Origin: CAYVXE01 sp964455375
Lineage (GTDB): Bacteria > Zhuqueibacterota > Zhuqueibacteria > Oceanimicrobiales > Oceanimicrobiaceae
Direction of reading: 5' to 3'
DNA: 64,000 bases
Assembly (NCBI GenBank): GCA_964455375.1
Contig: CAYVXE010000004.1
Coordinates: 1 to 64,000 of the forward strand
Made by a program: the position numbers and the translations under genes. Below the pieces are notes generated by a model. The model was given only the letters and a program-made list of their open reading frames with translations, ran no database searches and was not told the origin of the DNA. Below, piece by piece: positions 46,628 through 54,120 of this stretch (its first letter is position 1; each line of letters starts with the position of its first letter).

Positions 46628-46791
46628 GAGTTTCTCAGTGGTGCAAGGGTTTCAGATGACCTGATCTGCGAACCCCAATAAAACTTTGAGGGAGCCCGGG
46701 GCCAACCATTTGAACCCCTCTTCTTATTGTTTGAAAAAGCTGTCCACTTTTCCAGGGGAAGTTCTCCATCCACTGAAGAAAAATGTTATAC
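46621..46791 (-). other. attC-like recombination site after the kinase cassette
   Basis: Read on the minus strand: core GTATAAC, a 6-nt spacer, arm CTTCAGTGG, a long variable middle, arm CCACTGAG, a 6-nt spacer, core GTTGGCC. One extrahelical T lies in the first arm, a typical attC trait. The first core is the exact reverse complement of GTTATAC at the start of the same cassette (49,147-49,153). At 171 bp it is long for an attC. The last core runs into the DJ-1/PfpI gene. Confidence 0.7.
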
Positions 46792-46844
46792 TACAACTTA
46801 CGAAATGCCAATTGCTTGCATTTTTCGAAATAAGACAGGGCTAA

Positions 46845-49112
46845 TCATTTTTCCAAGCCGACCCTCTTTACCAACTTTGTAAATCTCGGATCGTCGCGCA
46901 AGGTGTCCCAATCAAAATCCACATTGAGTTGAACCAACCAGGGTTCGCGTACCTCGTAGGCCTTCTCCAGCCAATCCAGGGCCAAGTCATTCTCTTCCGC
47001 GTGAGCATAGAGGCGTGCAATTAGAATCATCTGAACATACCGTTGCTTCGCTTGCGCCACCAACTTTTTCGCCCCTTGGAGCATGGCAGCTTGGTAGCTA
47101 GACCCGGCATGGCCATTCCCCATGGCCTCCGCGGCTTCACGATTACCCATCAATATCAAGTACTGCTTAGCTTCCGCCAGGGCTTGCTCAGTTATTCCCT
47201 TTAGGTGGAAGCCGCTCCAGAGGCCCCAATGTGCCCAAGGGAAGTTTGGTTCGGTTGCAAGCGTTTTACGAAACTGCGCGATGGCGTCGCCATATCGGTG
47301 TCTGTAAGTGAACTGCCAACCCAGAAGCGTCTGGAAAGACAAATTGAATGGGTCCAATTCCAGGGCGTGCTCAAGCTGCACCATGGCTTCAGCTGGACGC
47401 CTGGTTGACCACAAAAGCCACAAGTAAGCGAAACCTATGTCAGGATTGTTGGGGTTGAGTGCGATGGCCCGTTGAGACTCACTCTCGGCCGCTGCCCAGT
47501 CCCACTCGTAGAAAAATTTGTATCTAGCTAACATCTCATGCCCTTCGGCAAGCTCATCATCTAATTCAACGGCTTTCAAGGCGGCTGGTTTACCGATGGA
47601 AAAGGCCTCGTGGGGTAGGACGAAACCCCAGCATCCCCGAGCACCCCAGACGTCGCCGATGCCTGTATACGCCAGGGCGTAATCCGGGTCTTTTTCGAGC
47701 GCCAGATTGTAATACTCCAGTGCTTTGTCCAAGTCCTCCGGAGACATTTTCCAGTAGTGAAAGCGGCCTTTGAAGTAGGCCTCATATGCCTCGGGGTTGA
47801 CCCTGCGGGAGCTGGCCAAACGTTTTTTCTCCTCCGGTGTCACCGCCACCTGGATCTCCCGGGCAACAGTCTGCGCTACCTCACTTTGCAGGAGCAATAT
47901 ATCCTGCAGGTCACGTTCGTAGCTCTCTGCCCAAAGGTGGGTGTCTGTAGCGGCGTGGATAAGCTGAGTCGTAATCCGCACTCTTCGGCCTACTCGTAAA
48001 ACCGAGCCTTCCAACACTGCATCGACATTCAGTTCTTCAGCAATTTCTGGTAAAGAATTATTGCTTCCTTTGTAGCGCATTGCCGAGGTGCGTGAGATTA
48101 TTCTCAAGGCCCGAAGTTTGGCCAAATTGGCAATCAAAGCCTCAGTCATTCCGTCGGCAAAATATTCCTGCTCAGGATCGCAGGAGAGGTTCGTGAGCGG
48201 CAGCACCACCAGAGACTGGATGCGTTTTCGGCGAGCTCGACGCTTTGGCCGAGCCCCTGCTTGAGTACGTTTTGTTATTGTTGATCCAGATTCGAGTTCT
48301 TTTCTGAGTGATCTCAAATCCGCCAGCATCTCATCCACCTGCCGGTATCGTTCACTTGGATTTTTTACCAGGGTCTTTTTTACGATCTGTTCCAATCCCG
48401 CTGGTACGTCAGGGCGCAAATTGGTTATCGGTTCCGCCTGTTCGTGCATAATAGAGTAAAGTACTGCCTGCTCATAATCACCTTTGAAGGGTAATCGGCC
48501 GCTGACCATTTCATACAGCACGACACCGAACGACCAGATGTCCGTGCGGTGGTCTACTGTTTTCCCTTGCGCTTGCTCCGGTGACATGTAAGCAGCCGTA
48601 CCAAGGGTGGAATGATCCTTTGTGAGCTGCGCCCCGCCGCCAATCTTCGCCAGGCCGAAATCCATAATTTTAACCTGGCCTTTGTCGGTAATCATGATGT
48701 TGGCGGATTTGATGTCCCGATGGGTGATATGTTTTTCGTGGGCAGCTTGCAGCCCTTCGGCGATTTGTGTGGCGATATCCAAAACCTTACGAGGGTTTTG
48801 AACCTTCGCAAGGCTATCCATCATTGCCCGCAATTCTCGGCCTTCGATATATTCCATAACGATGAACAACTCATCATCGACTTCCTCGATGGCGTGAATC
48901 GTTGCAATCCTGGGATGGTTCAGCGCCGCAGCGGCCTGCGCTTCGATTTTGAAACGCTCGCGTTCATCTTCACTGGCGGCAATCTGACGCGGCAGGAATT
49001 TGATAGCTACGTCGCGCTTGAGCTTGGTGTCTTCGGCTTTGTAGACGACGCCCATGCCGCCTTCGCCGAGTTTTGCTACAATATTGTAGTGTAGTATTTT
49101 TTGTCCGATCAA
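46845..49112 (-). CDS. Soluble Ser/Thr protein kinase with TolB-like and TPR domains
   Basis: The 755-aa protein has a Hanks-type kinase (residues about 8-270): P-loop GEGGMGVVYKAED, VAIKFLP, HRDIKSANIMI, DFGLA and APE-like MSPEQA. Next comes a basic linker (RPKRRARRKR), a TolB-like N-terminal domain (about 298-415: SLVVLPLTNLSCDPEQEYFADGMTEALIANL), then TPR repeats (about 435-740). Related proteins usually have a membrane helix between kinase and TolB domains; none is seen here. The start is TTG with AAGGT upstream, 35 bp after an attC core. It fills the last cassette of the array and appears more GC-rich than the core genes. Confidence 0.9.
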   Translation of the reverse strand: MIGQKILHYNIVAKLGEGGMGVVYKAEDTKLKRDVAIKFLPRQIAASEDERERFKIEAQAAAALNHPRIATIHAIEEVDDELFIVMEYIEGRELRAMMDSLAKVQNPRKVLDIATQIAEGLQAAHEKHITHRDIKSANIMITDKGQVKIMDFGLAKIGGGAQLTKDHSTLGTAAYMSPEQAQGKTVDHRTDIWSFGVVLYEMVSGRLPFKGDYEQAVLYSIMHEQAEPITNLRPDVPAGLEQIVKKTLVKNPSERYRQVDEMLADLRSLRKELESGSTITKRTQAGARPKRRARRKRIQSLVVLPLTNLSCDPEQEYFADGMTEALIANLAKLRALRIISRTSAMRYKGSNNSLPEIAEELNVDAVLEGSVLRVGRRVRITTQLIHAATDTHLWAESYERDLQDILLLQSEVAQTVAREIQVAVTPEEKKRLASSRRVNPEAYEAYFKGRFHYWKMSPEDLDKALEYYNLALEKDPDYALAYTGIGDVWGARGCWGFVLPHEAFSIGKPAALKAVELDDELAEGHEMLARYKFFYEWDWAAAESESQRAIALNPNNPDIGFAYLWLLWSTRRPAEAMVQLEHALELDPFNLSFQTLLGWQFTYRHRYGDAIAQFRKTLATEPNFPWAHWGLWSGFHLKGITEQALAEAKQYLILMGNREAAEAMGNGHAGSSYQAAMLQGAKKLVAQAKQRYVQMILIARLYAHAEENDLALDWLEKAYEVREPWLVQLNVDFDWDTLRDDPRFTKLVKRVGLEK

Positions 49113-49146
49113 TTTATTACCTTAGATTCTCTCATTTTTCATACAT

Positions 49147-49274
49147 GTATAACGCTAATGTTAACCTGCAAAACCGCTTACACCAAAACTGCTAAAAAGC
49201 ACAGAACCTACAAATTGATAACTGAACCTAAATTGAAACACGGCGGTTTTGTCAGGTTGAACATTTTGTTATGC
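49147..49274 (-). other. attC-like site after the dioxygenase-YceI cassette
   Basis: Minus strand: core GCATAAC, spacer, arm TTCAACCTGACAAAACCGC, about 65-nt variable middle, arm GCGGTTTTGCAGGTTAA, spacer, core GTTATAC. The arms (49243-49261 and 49161-49177) pair almost fully with two unpaired bases on one side, the hallmark asymmetry of attC. The first core is the exact reverse complement of GTTATGC at the start of the same cassette (50682-50688). Length 128 bp, similar to Vibrio repeats. Confidence 0.82.
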
Positions 49275-49492
49275 GTTTTTATCATTCTCAACGGCTTTGT
49301 GCAAAAAAGCGTAAGGGCTTTCGGAGCTATGTTCCTGTTCACAACGGGTTATTTTTATTTTGTGATTATCTCAATTCTTAATTCAATTTCCTTATCTACC
49401 AACTTTTTTTCTAACCAACTTCTTTCCCGGCCAATGTTCCAGGCAAAGCGGTCAAAAGCAAATTTTGTAGTGGCTTTTTTATGATTTTTATC

Positions 49493-50005
49493 TTATAAGT
49501 CAATTTGAGCAGAAATGGATATGTTTCTTGTAACATCCTTAATCGTCATGTTCCCCCGGATTTTCAGCATGTAATTATTCAGGTATTCAACTCGAGTTAT
49601 TTCAAATTTTGAAGTAGGATATTGTAGAACGTCAAAATCGCTCTTTAAATGTGTTGTCAGGTTTCGGATTGCAATCGTTTCATGTGCTGGCATATCGGTA
49701 ATTTCGATGGAATTCATATCAGCTATGAAGTACCCGCCGATGAGTATATCCTCTTTAAAAAGCAGGACACCTTCTTTCAATTTCAAGGTTCCTTCATGTT
49801 TCCCGGTTCGCATCATTTTTGTTCCTTTCCAACGAATGATTGATTTTTTCGTATCTACTTGTTCCCCTGCTGCACTTTTGGGTGGCTTTACTGTCTGTGT
49901 TTGATTGATGATTACTGAATACTTTTCTGATGTATTTTTGCCTTCCCACCCGCTACTGGTAAGCAGAACAAACAAGAATAAGATTTTCAAAAGAAGATCA
50001 TTCAT
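49493..50005 (-). CDS. YceI-family exported lipid-binding-like protein
   Basis: The 170-aa protein has an N-terminal hydrophobic signal (LLKILFLFVLLTSSG) and a YceI-type lipocalin-like barrel: SIIRWKGTKM, HEGTLKLKEGVLLF, GGYFIADMNSIEITD, and HLKSDFDVLQYPTSKFEITRVEY. YceI proteins bind isoprenoid or other amphiphilic molecules in the periplasm. The start overlaps the end of the intradiol dioxygenase gene by 8 bp, so both lie in one two-gene cassette and are translated together. About 220 bp of non-coding DNA separates the stop from the attC site. Confidence 0.85.
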   Translation of the reverse strand: MNDLLLKILFLFVLLTSSGWEGKNTSEKYSVIINQTQTVKPPKSAAGEQVDTKKSIIRWKGTKMMRTGKHEGTLKLKEGVLLFKEDILIGGYFIADMNSIEITDMPAHETIAIRNLTTHLKSDFDVLQYPTSKFEITRVEYLNNYMLKIRGNMTIKDVTRNISISAQIDL

Positions 50006-50633
50006 AACCGGGAACGTTTTTTCCTAAAATGATGTCTCTTTCGCCAACCCAGAGGTTTCCTTCTTTGCGCAAAGAGAGTAATCCCGAACTACCGCCCCGT
50101 GGTGATTTGGGCGCTATCTGCTTATCTGTCAGTAATGGATCGCCTTGAAAGTGGTAGCTGCCAAGCCAATAGTATTTTCCATCAGGTTCTAAAATTATGG
50201 GGTGGATATGAGCAGGTATTGACCGGCCCGGATAGGTGCCGGGCTTGAGAGTGTAAAACATATATCTTCCGTCTTTATCCGTCTTAACCCATCCTCTAAT
50301 GTAACCATGACGTTTGGCCCAGCCGGTTTCATCTCCTTTGGTGGCATAGACCCCGTTTTGATCGGTGTGATAGACGTACAAGATGACGCCTTCAGCAGGA
50401 GTCTTTCCATCATTTTGATAAATGGTGCCCGTCACTCTTATTTTAGGTCCTTTGTCACTAAAATCAGGCAAGGTGTCAACGGAAGCCAATTTCTTGTCTC
50501 CATATTCAAAAATGGCTTCACAACCTTCACAAGGTCCCCCTACTAATGTGAAACGGTTCTCATTTCGAGTCTGAGAATTTGCACAGGATGAAAACAAAAG
50601 TGTAAGCGATAGTATGATTATTGAATGTATCAT
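49998..50633 (-). CDS. Intradiol ring-cleavage dioxygenase-like lipoprotein
   Basis: The 211-aa protein has a lipoprotein signal (LLFSSC followed by ANSQ) and the fold of protocatechuate 3,4-dioxygenase-type proteins: GPCEGCEAIFEY, KIRVTGTIYQNDGKTPAEGVILYVYHTDQNGVY, GRYMFYTLKPGTYPGRSIPAHIHPIIL. The iron-binding tyrosines and the histidine pair in AHIH are present, so activity on a catechol-like substrate is possible; the true substrate is unknown. GAGGTGA precedes the ATG. It begins about 50 bp after the attC core that opens this cassette and overlaps the YceI gene downstream. Confidence 0.85.
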   Translation of the reverse strand: MIHSIIILSLTLLFSSCANSQTRNENRFTLVGGPCEGCEAIFEYGDKKLASVDTLPDFSDKGPKIRVTGTIYQNDGKTPAEGVILYVYHTDQNGVYATKGDETGWAKRHGYIRGWVKTDKDGRYMFYTLKPGTYPGRSIPAHIHPIILEPDGKYYWLGSYHFQGDPLLTDKQIAPKSPRGGSSGLLSLRKEGNLWVGERDIILGKNVPGYE

Positions 50634-50681
50634 TTGTCACCTCACTCATTAATCAGCAGTCGTTCCTCTCCGCTTTCGATA

Positions 50682-50810
50682 GCATAACGGTCTCAGCGTG
50701 AGCCGCGCGATTGCTTGGCATCTGAGCAGATGATATTTGATGTGCTTTGAGCTCTTGCTGACTCCTTGATTGTGCACAGCGGTAGCGTCGGTTCCACGCT
50801 GTCGTTAGAC
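50682..50810 (-). other. attC-like site after the DUF2235 cassette
   Basis: Minus strand: core GTCTAAC (perfect RYYYAAC), arm CAGCGTGG, a long variable middle, arm CACGCTG, core GTTATGC. The 7-bp arm pairing at 50694-50700 and 50795-50801 continues inward with bulges (CCG/CGG). Length 129 bp. It starts 36 bp after the stop of the DUF2235 gene and ends about 50 bp before the dioxygenase start, the spacing expected between cassettes. Confidence 0.75.
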
Positions 50811-50845
50811 GAACTAATTCATTATTGTATCCTTTTTGTATTTTT

Positions 50846-51892
50846 CTACCTGCCGGTAGGTACTTCCTTATTCCACGGTTCCATTTCATACTCAACATCA
50901 ATAATCCATGGAGAGTATAAAGGATTTTCTGTGTTGTTCTTATTTAGCTTCCTTTTAAGGACACTCTCATGAATGCTGGCCTTACCGTAAGACTCTGTAT
51001 CCCAGGATCGGATCTTTCTTCTATAAAGATTTTTTGGGAAACCTTGACGCGAGTCATGCATGATGCCGTTGATGTCTTGTTTAATCTTAACTTTGTGCTC
51101 CGGATAAATTCTCAAGCCATGCTTGACTGCCATTTGCATCATCCATACTAGCGGTATGTCTGACAATTCCTGGTCCTTATAACCTCCGCCTACATCCGTG
51201 TGTGCCCCACAGAACCAGACCTGCTTAATATCTTGGTACGACGTCTTCTCGCGTTTCCATAGCACGGGGTGAAAGGTGAGACGTTCATCATCTATTGCCA
51301 GGGCATGATAGGCATTCACTACGCTCGGACTGAGACGGAAATCATGAAATCTGTGTCTAAGGAATGATAATTTGTCAAGAATAATGTCAATGCTCTTGAA
51401 AGGAATGCCCAATGCAGCTACAGTATCCCAGACGCCGAGAAATTTTATTCGGCACCACATCGTGTGATTTCTAGCAATGAATTCCTTTGCCTTATTCTCT
51501 CTTTTCTCACTATCACGAATTCTGTAAATTTTGTAGGCTTGCTGTATTAGATCTGCTCTCGATTTAGGCAAAATACCAAACAAATGGATGAATCCAGAAA
51601 GACTTCTTACAGTAGCAGCGCCCCGGCTGAATCCAAACAGGTAAATGTGGTCGCCCGCTGTGTAGTTTTTAAATATAAACTCGTAGCACTCCTTGATATT
51701 CTGTGAGATGCCCATCCCACCGACATTACCTGTTATTTTTCTCCAACCTGTACCTAAGCCGCGATCATAGAATGCTATCTGTCCTGTGGTTCGATCTTCA
51801 CTCATGTTGAATAGCTTGTAGACGTTGGTGTTGTACCTTCTTCCACCTTCCTGTCCCGTGCCATCAGAAAACACGACGATGTTCTTTGGCAT
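50846..51892 (-). CDS. DUF2235 alpha/beta hydrolase (Tle1-like phospholipase family)
   Basis: The 348-aa protein opens with IVVFSDGTGQEGG and holds the nucleophile motif HIYLFGFSRGAATVRSL (GxSxG, about S97). The conserved FLGVWDTVAALGIP follows, then VWFCGAHTDVGGGY with the later acid and histidine. This is the DUF2235 family, whose secreted members (Tle1) are phospholipases; this one lacks a signal peptide or a T6SS adaptor nearby, so its target is unknown. AGGAG precedes the ATG. It is a cassette gene; a repeat element lies between its start and the preceding attC site. Another lipid hydrolase (patatin) is encoded in the neighbouring cassette. Confidence 0.88.
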   Translation of the reverse strand: MPKNIVVFSDGTGQEGGRRYNTNVYKLFNMSEDRTTGQIAFYDRGLGTGWRKITGNVGGMGISQNIKECYEFIFKNYTAGDHIYLFGFSRGAATVRSLSGFIHLFGILPKSRADLIQQAYKIYRIRDSEKRENKAKEFIARNHTMWCRIKFLGVWDTVAALGIPFKSIDIILDKLSFLRHRFHDFRLSPSVVNAYHALAIDDERLTFHPVLWKREKTSYQDIKQVWFCGAHTDVGGGYKDQELSDIPLVWMMQMAVKHGLRIYPEHKVKIKQDINGIMHDSRQGFPKNLYRRKIRSWDTESYGKASIHESVLKRKLNKNNTENPLYSPWIIDVEYEMEPWNKEVPTGR

Positions 51893-51926
51893 ATTTGTCT
51901 CCTTCTAATATTTTTCGTTACCGTTT

Positions 51927-52081
51927 AACGAGACTATCGAATAAGTCCCGGTGTCAAAAAAACGCTTCAAAAACCTTGACCTAAAATGATGAACCTGTCC
52001 AAGATCGTTGATTAGGGGCGAAATATGGAGTTCACCATTTTCGGAAACTAGAAACCTTGACCTTTTTCGACAGTCTCAACG
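51927..52081. repeat. Dispersed inverted-repeat element, family 1, copy C, inside the cassette array
   Basis: The left end AACGAGACTATCGAATAAG and right end CTTTTTCGACAGTCTCAACG match the family 1 ends; the interior (with AAACCTTGACC inverted/direct copies) differs from copies A, B and D. It sits in the leader of the DUF2235 cassette and its right end touches the attC site at 52,074, where the outer GTTGAGAC coincides with the expected attC core. Confidence 0.7.
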
Positions 52082-52324
52082 TTGGTTTGACCGGCGAAAC
52101 CGCAAACCTAACTTTAGAATCTCTTAAAAAGCCAGCGNNNNNNNNNNNNNNNNNNNNNNNNNNNNNNNNNNNNNNNNNNNNNNNNNNNNNNNNNNNNNNN
52201 NNNNNNNNNNNNNNNNNNNNNNNNNNNNNNNNNNNNNTGGTTTGACCGGCGAAACCGCAAACCTAACTTTAGAATCTCTTAAAAAGCCAGCGCGGTTTTG
52301 TCCGCGTTCAAACGAGTGTTAGGC
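52074..52324 (-). other. attC-like site after the patatin cassette, broken by an assembly gap
   Basis: Minus strand: core GCCTAAC (canonical), short spacer, arm GTTTGAACGCGGACAAAACCGC (52292-52313), middle, arm GCGGTTTCGCCGGTCAAAC (52239-52257), short spacer, core GTTGAGA. The arms pair nearly completely with two or three unpaired bases. The 100-N gap and its 55-bp duplication fall inside the site; if collapsed, the site is about 96 bp. The core GCCTAAC matches the reverse complement of GTTACGC at 54,045 in 6 of 7 bases, so the small membrane protein and patatin genes may share one cassette. Confidence 0.72.
52138..52237. other. Assembly gap (100 N) flanked by an exact 55-bp duplication
   Basis: Exactly 100 unknown bases. 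The 55 bp before it (52083-52137) are identical to the 55 bp after it (52238-52292). An overlap of exactly 55 bases between contig ends points to a de Bruijn-graph break at k = 55, so the true sequence may have one copy and no gap. Confidence 0.9.
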
Positions 52325-52465
52325 CTTTTGTTGGCAGTGGTTTGGAACCCACGCTACTTTCTAAGGCCGCCGTGCCGGGTAATTTTACACAACAAAATCT
52401 GGTTCCCAAAACAGTTTCTTCCAAAATCGAAAAAAGAATTGACAGAGTGCAGTTCTTGATTATGA

Positions 52466-53509
52466 TCAAGGACAATCCGGATGGTTCATTGGCATGTTGT
52501 CTGGATCGGCCTCGTCAAACCACTCCAAATACTTCGTCATGCCCAGCGACCCTTCCTTGATCAATTTCCGCTTTTTATCGTCAGCGATGTCGAAGTCTGT
52601 GGTTTTGACATCAAGGGTGTTGATGTAGATGGTGCGCTGCCAGTCGTCGCCGTGCAAATGCTGGTTGTTTTGCACATTCATGATGGCTCCCAGCAAAGCG
52701 CTGGCATAGTCAAAGAAACCATCGATGTCCTTTGAGGGCGGCGCCTGCCGATCCCGGAAGACGGCGATCTCGTCGGAGGAGTCGAGGCGGAAGCCCAGGG
52801 TTTCCTTGTTGTAGACATAGGGGCTGAAATCAGAGTTGGTGGCCAGGTCGACCACCTTGTTTTCTTTTTCATAATAATCGGGCCGTCGTATATGCCTGGC
52901 CTGGTCGGCTTCCGCCACATATTTGAGCCGGTCGAACAGTTTGACGGGATAGTTGTTGAAGAGACCGCCATCGACGTAGACGTCGTCTTTGTTTCTGATA
53001 GCTTGAAAGAACAGCGGAATGGACATGGAGATGCGCACGGCATCCGCGACCGGAGTTTTTGGCGTGTGTTCCCATGAGAAAACTTCAGAGTAGCCGGTGG
53101 ATAGATTGGTCCCGACCAGATAGAGATCGGTGAACCCCCTCTTCTTTAGATCCTCGAATGTTGAACGTTCGCTGCCGGTTTTGGCGGCGATCCGGGCACC
53201 CATCCATTCTCTGAAGAAGTCGCCCTTATAGATGCCATACTTCTTGATGAGCCGTTTGGTATCGCGGAACATGCCCCAATCGTCATCCATGAAATTCTTG
53301 AAATTGAGCGCGGACAGAATGTCGTAAGTCTCCTCCAGAGAGTAACCCAGGGCCAGTAGCACTGCGTTAATGGCACCTGCAGAGGTGCCACCAACGCGGT
53401 GGATGCTTTCCATCACGTTATTGGCGTGCAAAGCCTGCAGCGCCCCGACGTAGGCGATGCCCTTAACGCCGCCGCCTTCGAACACTAAGTTTCTGAAGTG
53501 ATATGACAT
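52466..53509 (-). CDS. Patatin-like phospholipase
   Basis: The 347-aa protein has the complete patatin signature: oxyanion loop FEGGGVKGIAYVGAL (about residues 8-22), nucleophile GGTSAGAINAVLLALG (about S40), and the catalytic aspartate in DVYVDGGLFNNYPV (about D175). Patatins hydrolyse acyl esters of membrane lipids. No signal peptide is present. The ATG at 53509 follows GAGGAGATG; the longer frame from 53539 lacks a site. Codon use looks more GC-rich than that of neighbouring genes, consistent with transfer. It lies in the integron-type cassette array, two genes away from another lipid hydrolase. Confidence 0.92.
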   Translation of the reverse strand: MSYHFRNLVFEGGGVKGIAYVGALQALHANNVMESIHRVGGTSAGAINAVLLALGYSLEETYDILSALNFKNFMDDDWGMFRDTKRLIKKYGIYKGDFFREWMGARIAAKTGSERSTFEDLKKRGFTDLYLVGTNLSTGYSEVFSWEHTPKTPVADAVRISMSIPLFFQAIRNKDDVYVDGGLFNNYPVKLFDRLKYVAEADQARHIRRPDYYEKENKVVDLATNSDFSPYVYNKETLGFRLDSSDEIAVFRDRQAPPSKDIDGFFDYASALLGAIMNVQNNQHLHGDDWQRTIYINTLDVKTTDFDIADDKKRKLIKEGSLGMTKYLEWFDEADPDNMPMNHPDCP

Positions 53510-53740
53510 AATCATCTCCTCTATGATTTGGTTAATCAATCCTTACTCTTAGATAATATATAAGAGCAGTTTAGTAGACTATAAAAATTCTCTTAGGAAC
53601 ATCTGAAACAAAATGTTAGAGCCCCCTCGGTAACGAAACCACCGGACGATCTGCAAACAGCAAAACTTTCCCCACCGCACCGTTCTTTTTGAGTTTCAAG
53701 CAACCAAACGTTAATTTCGAGACGACTGTTTCGGAAATTC

Positions 53741-53932
53741 TTATTCTCTGTGCTTGTTTAGCGTATCAATTAGCGATTTAGCTGTGATCAAGATCAGAAC
53801 GCCGAGATAAAGAAAAGCTAGACCAAAAACCCATAGCGTGTGTGTGGCAGCAAACAAGTTACACAAAAATGTTAACACAGCAAAAACGACGGTGACTATA
53901 AGCCACTGTGTAAAATAATGTCCAAAAGTCAT
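53741..53932 (-). CDS. Small two-helix membrane protein
   Basis: The 63-aa protein consists of two hydrophobic helices (WLIVTVVFAVLTFLCNLFA and LWVFGLAFLYLGVLILITA) and a short polar tail (DTLNKHRE). The ATG at 53932 lies eight bases after a perfect AGGAGG, better than the GTG at 53941. The gene has no recognised relatives. It is a cassette gene on the array strand; no clear attC site separates it from the patatin gene downstream, so the two may be one cassette. Confidence 0.7.
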   Translation of the reverse strand: MTFGHYFTQWLIVTVVFAVLTFLCNLFAATHTLWVFGLAFLYLGVLILITAKSLIDTLNKHRE

Positions 53933-54044
53933 TTTGTACACCTCCTAAATCGATTTGTTTAAAAGATTAATATGCTTCATGCAAATCTATTCACTGGCCA
54001 CCCTACCAACGTTGATTATTGAAAGGCAAACATGTTAATGCCTT

Positions 54045-54120
54045 GCGTAACCGGCAGCCAAAAGTTGCATAGCGCATCGATGCCGCTTTTGGCTGCGCGA
54101 GTAGATGCGATTGTTAGAGC
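54045..54120 (-). other. attC-like site after the first cassette
   Basis: Minus strand: core GCTCTAAC directly after the gene's stop codon, spacer, perfect 11-bp arms GCAGCCAAAAG (54086-54096) and CTTTTGGCTGC (54054-54064), then CG and core GTTACGC. The first core is the exact reverse complement of GTTAGAGC at the array edge (54847-54854). Length 76 bp. The two spacers are unequal (16 and 2 nt), which is unusual. Confidence 0.75.

Noticed and set aside
46628..46773. Minus-strand frame (46,588-46,773) as a small protein gene
   Set aside because: It runs through the terminal attC-like site into the DJ-1/PfpI remnant in a different frame and has no ribosome-binding site.
49101..49484. Plus-strand open frame of 127 codons
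   Set aside because: It covers the attC site at 49,147-49,274 and has no coding features; it is a by-product of the palindrome.
50846..51892. DUF2235 protein as a type VI secretion effector
   Set aside because: No VgrG, PAAR, adaptor or immunity gene is adjacent.
52466..53509. Patatin as a CBASS (CapV) effector
   Set aside because: No CD-NTase, HORMA or Cap gene lies nearby; the gene stands as a cassette.
53581..53740. A further attC site after the 63-aa membrane protein gene (cores AATTAAC and GTTACCG)
   Set aside because: The cores do not match each other or the cassette start, and no convincing paired arms were found.
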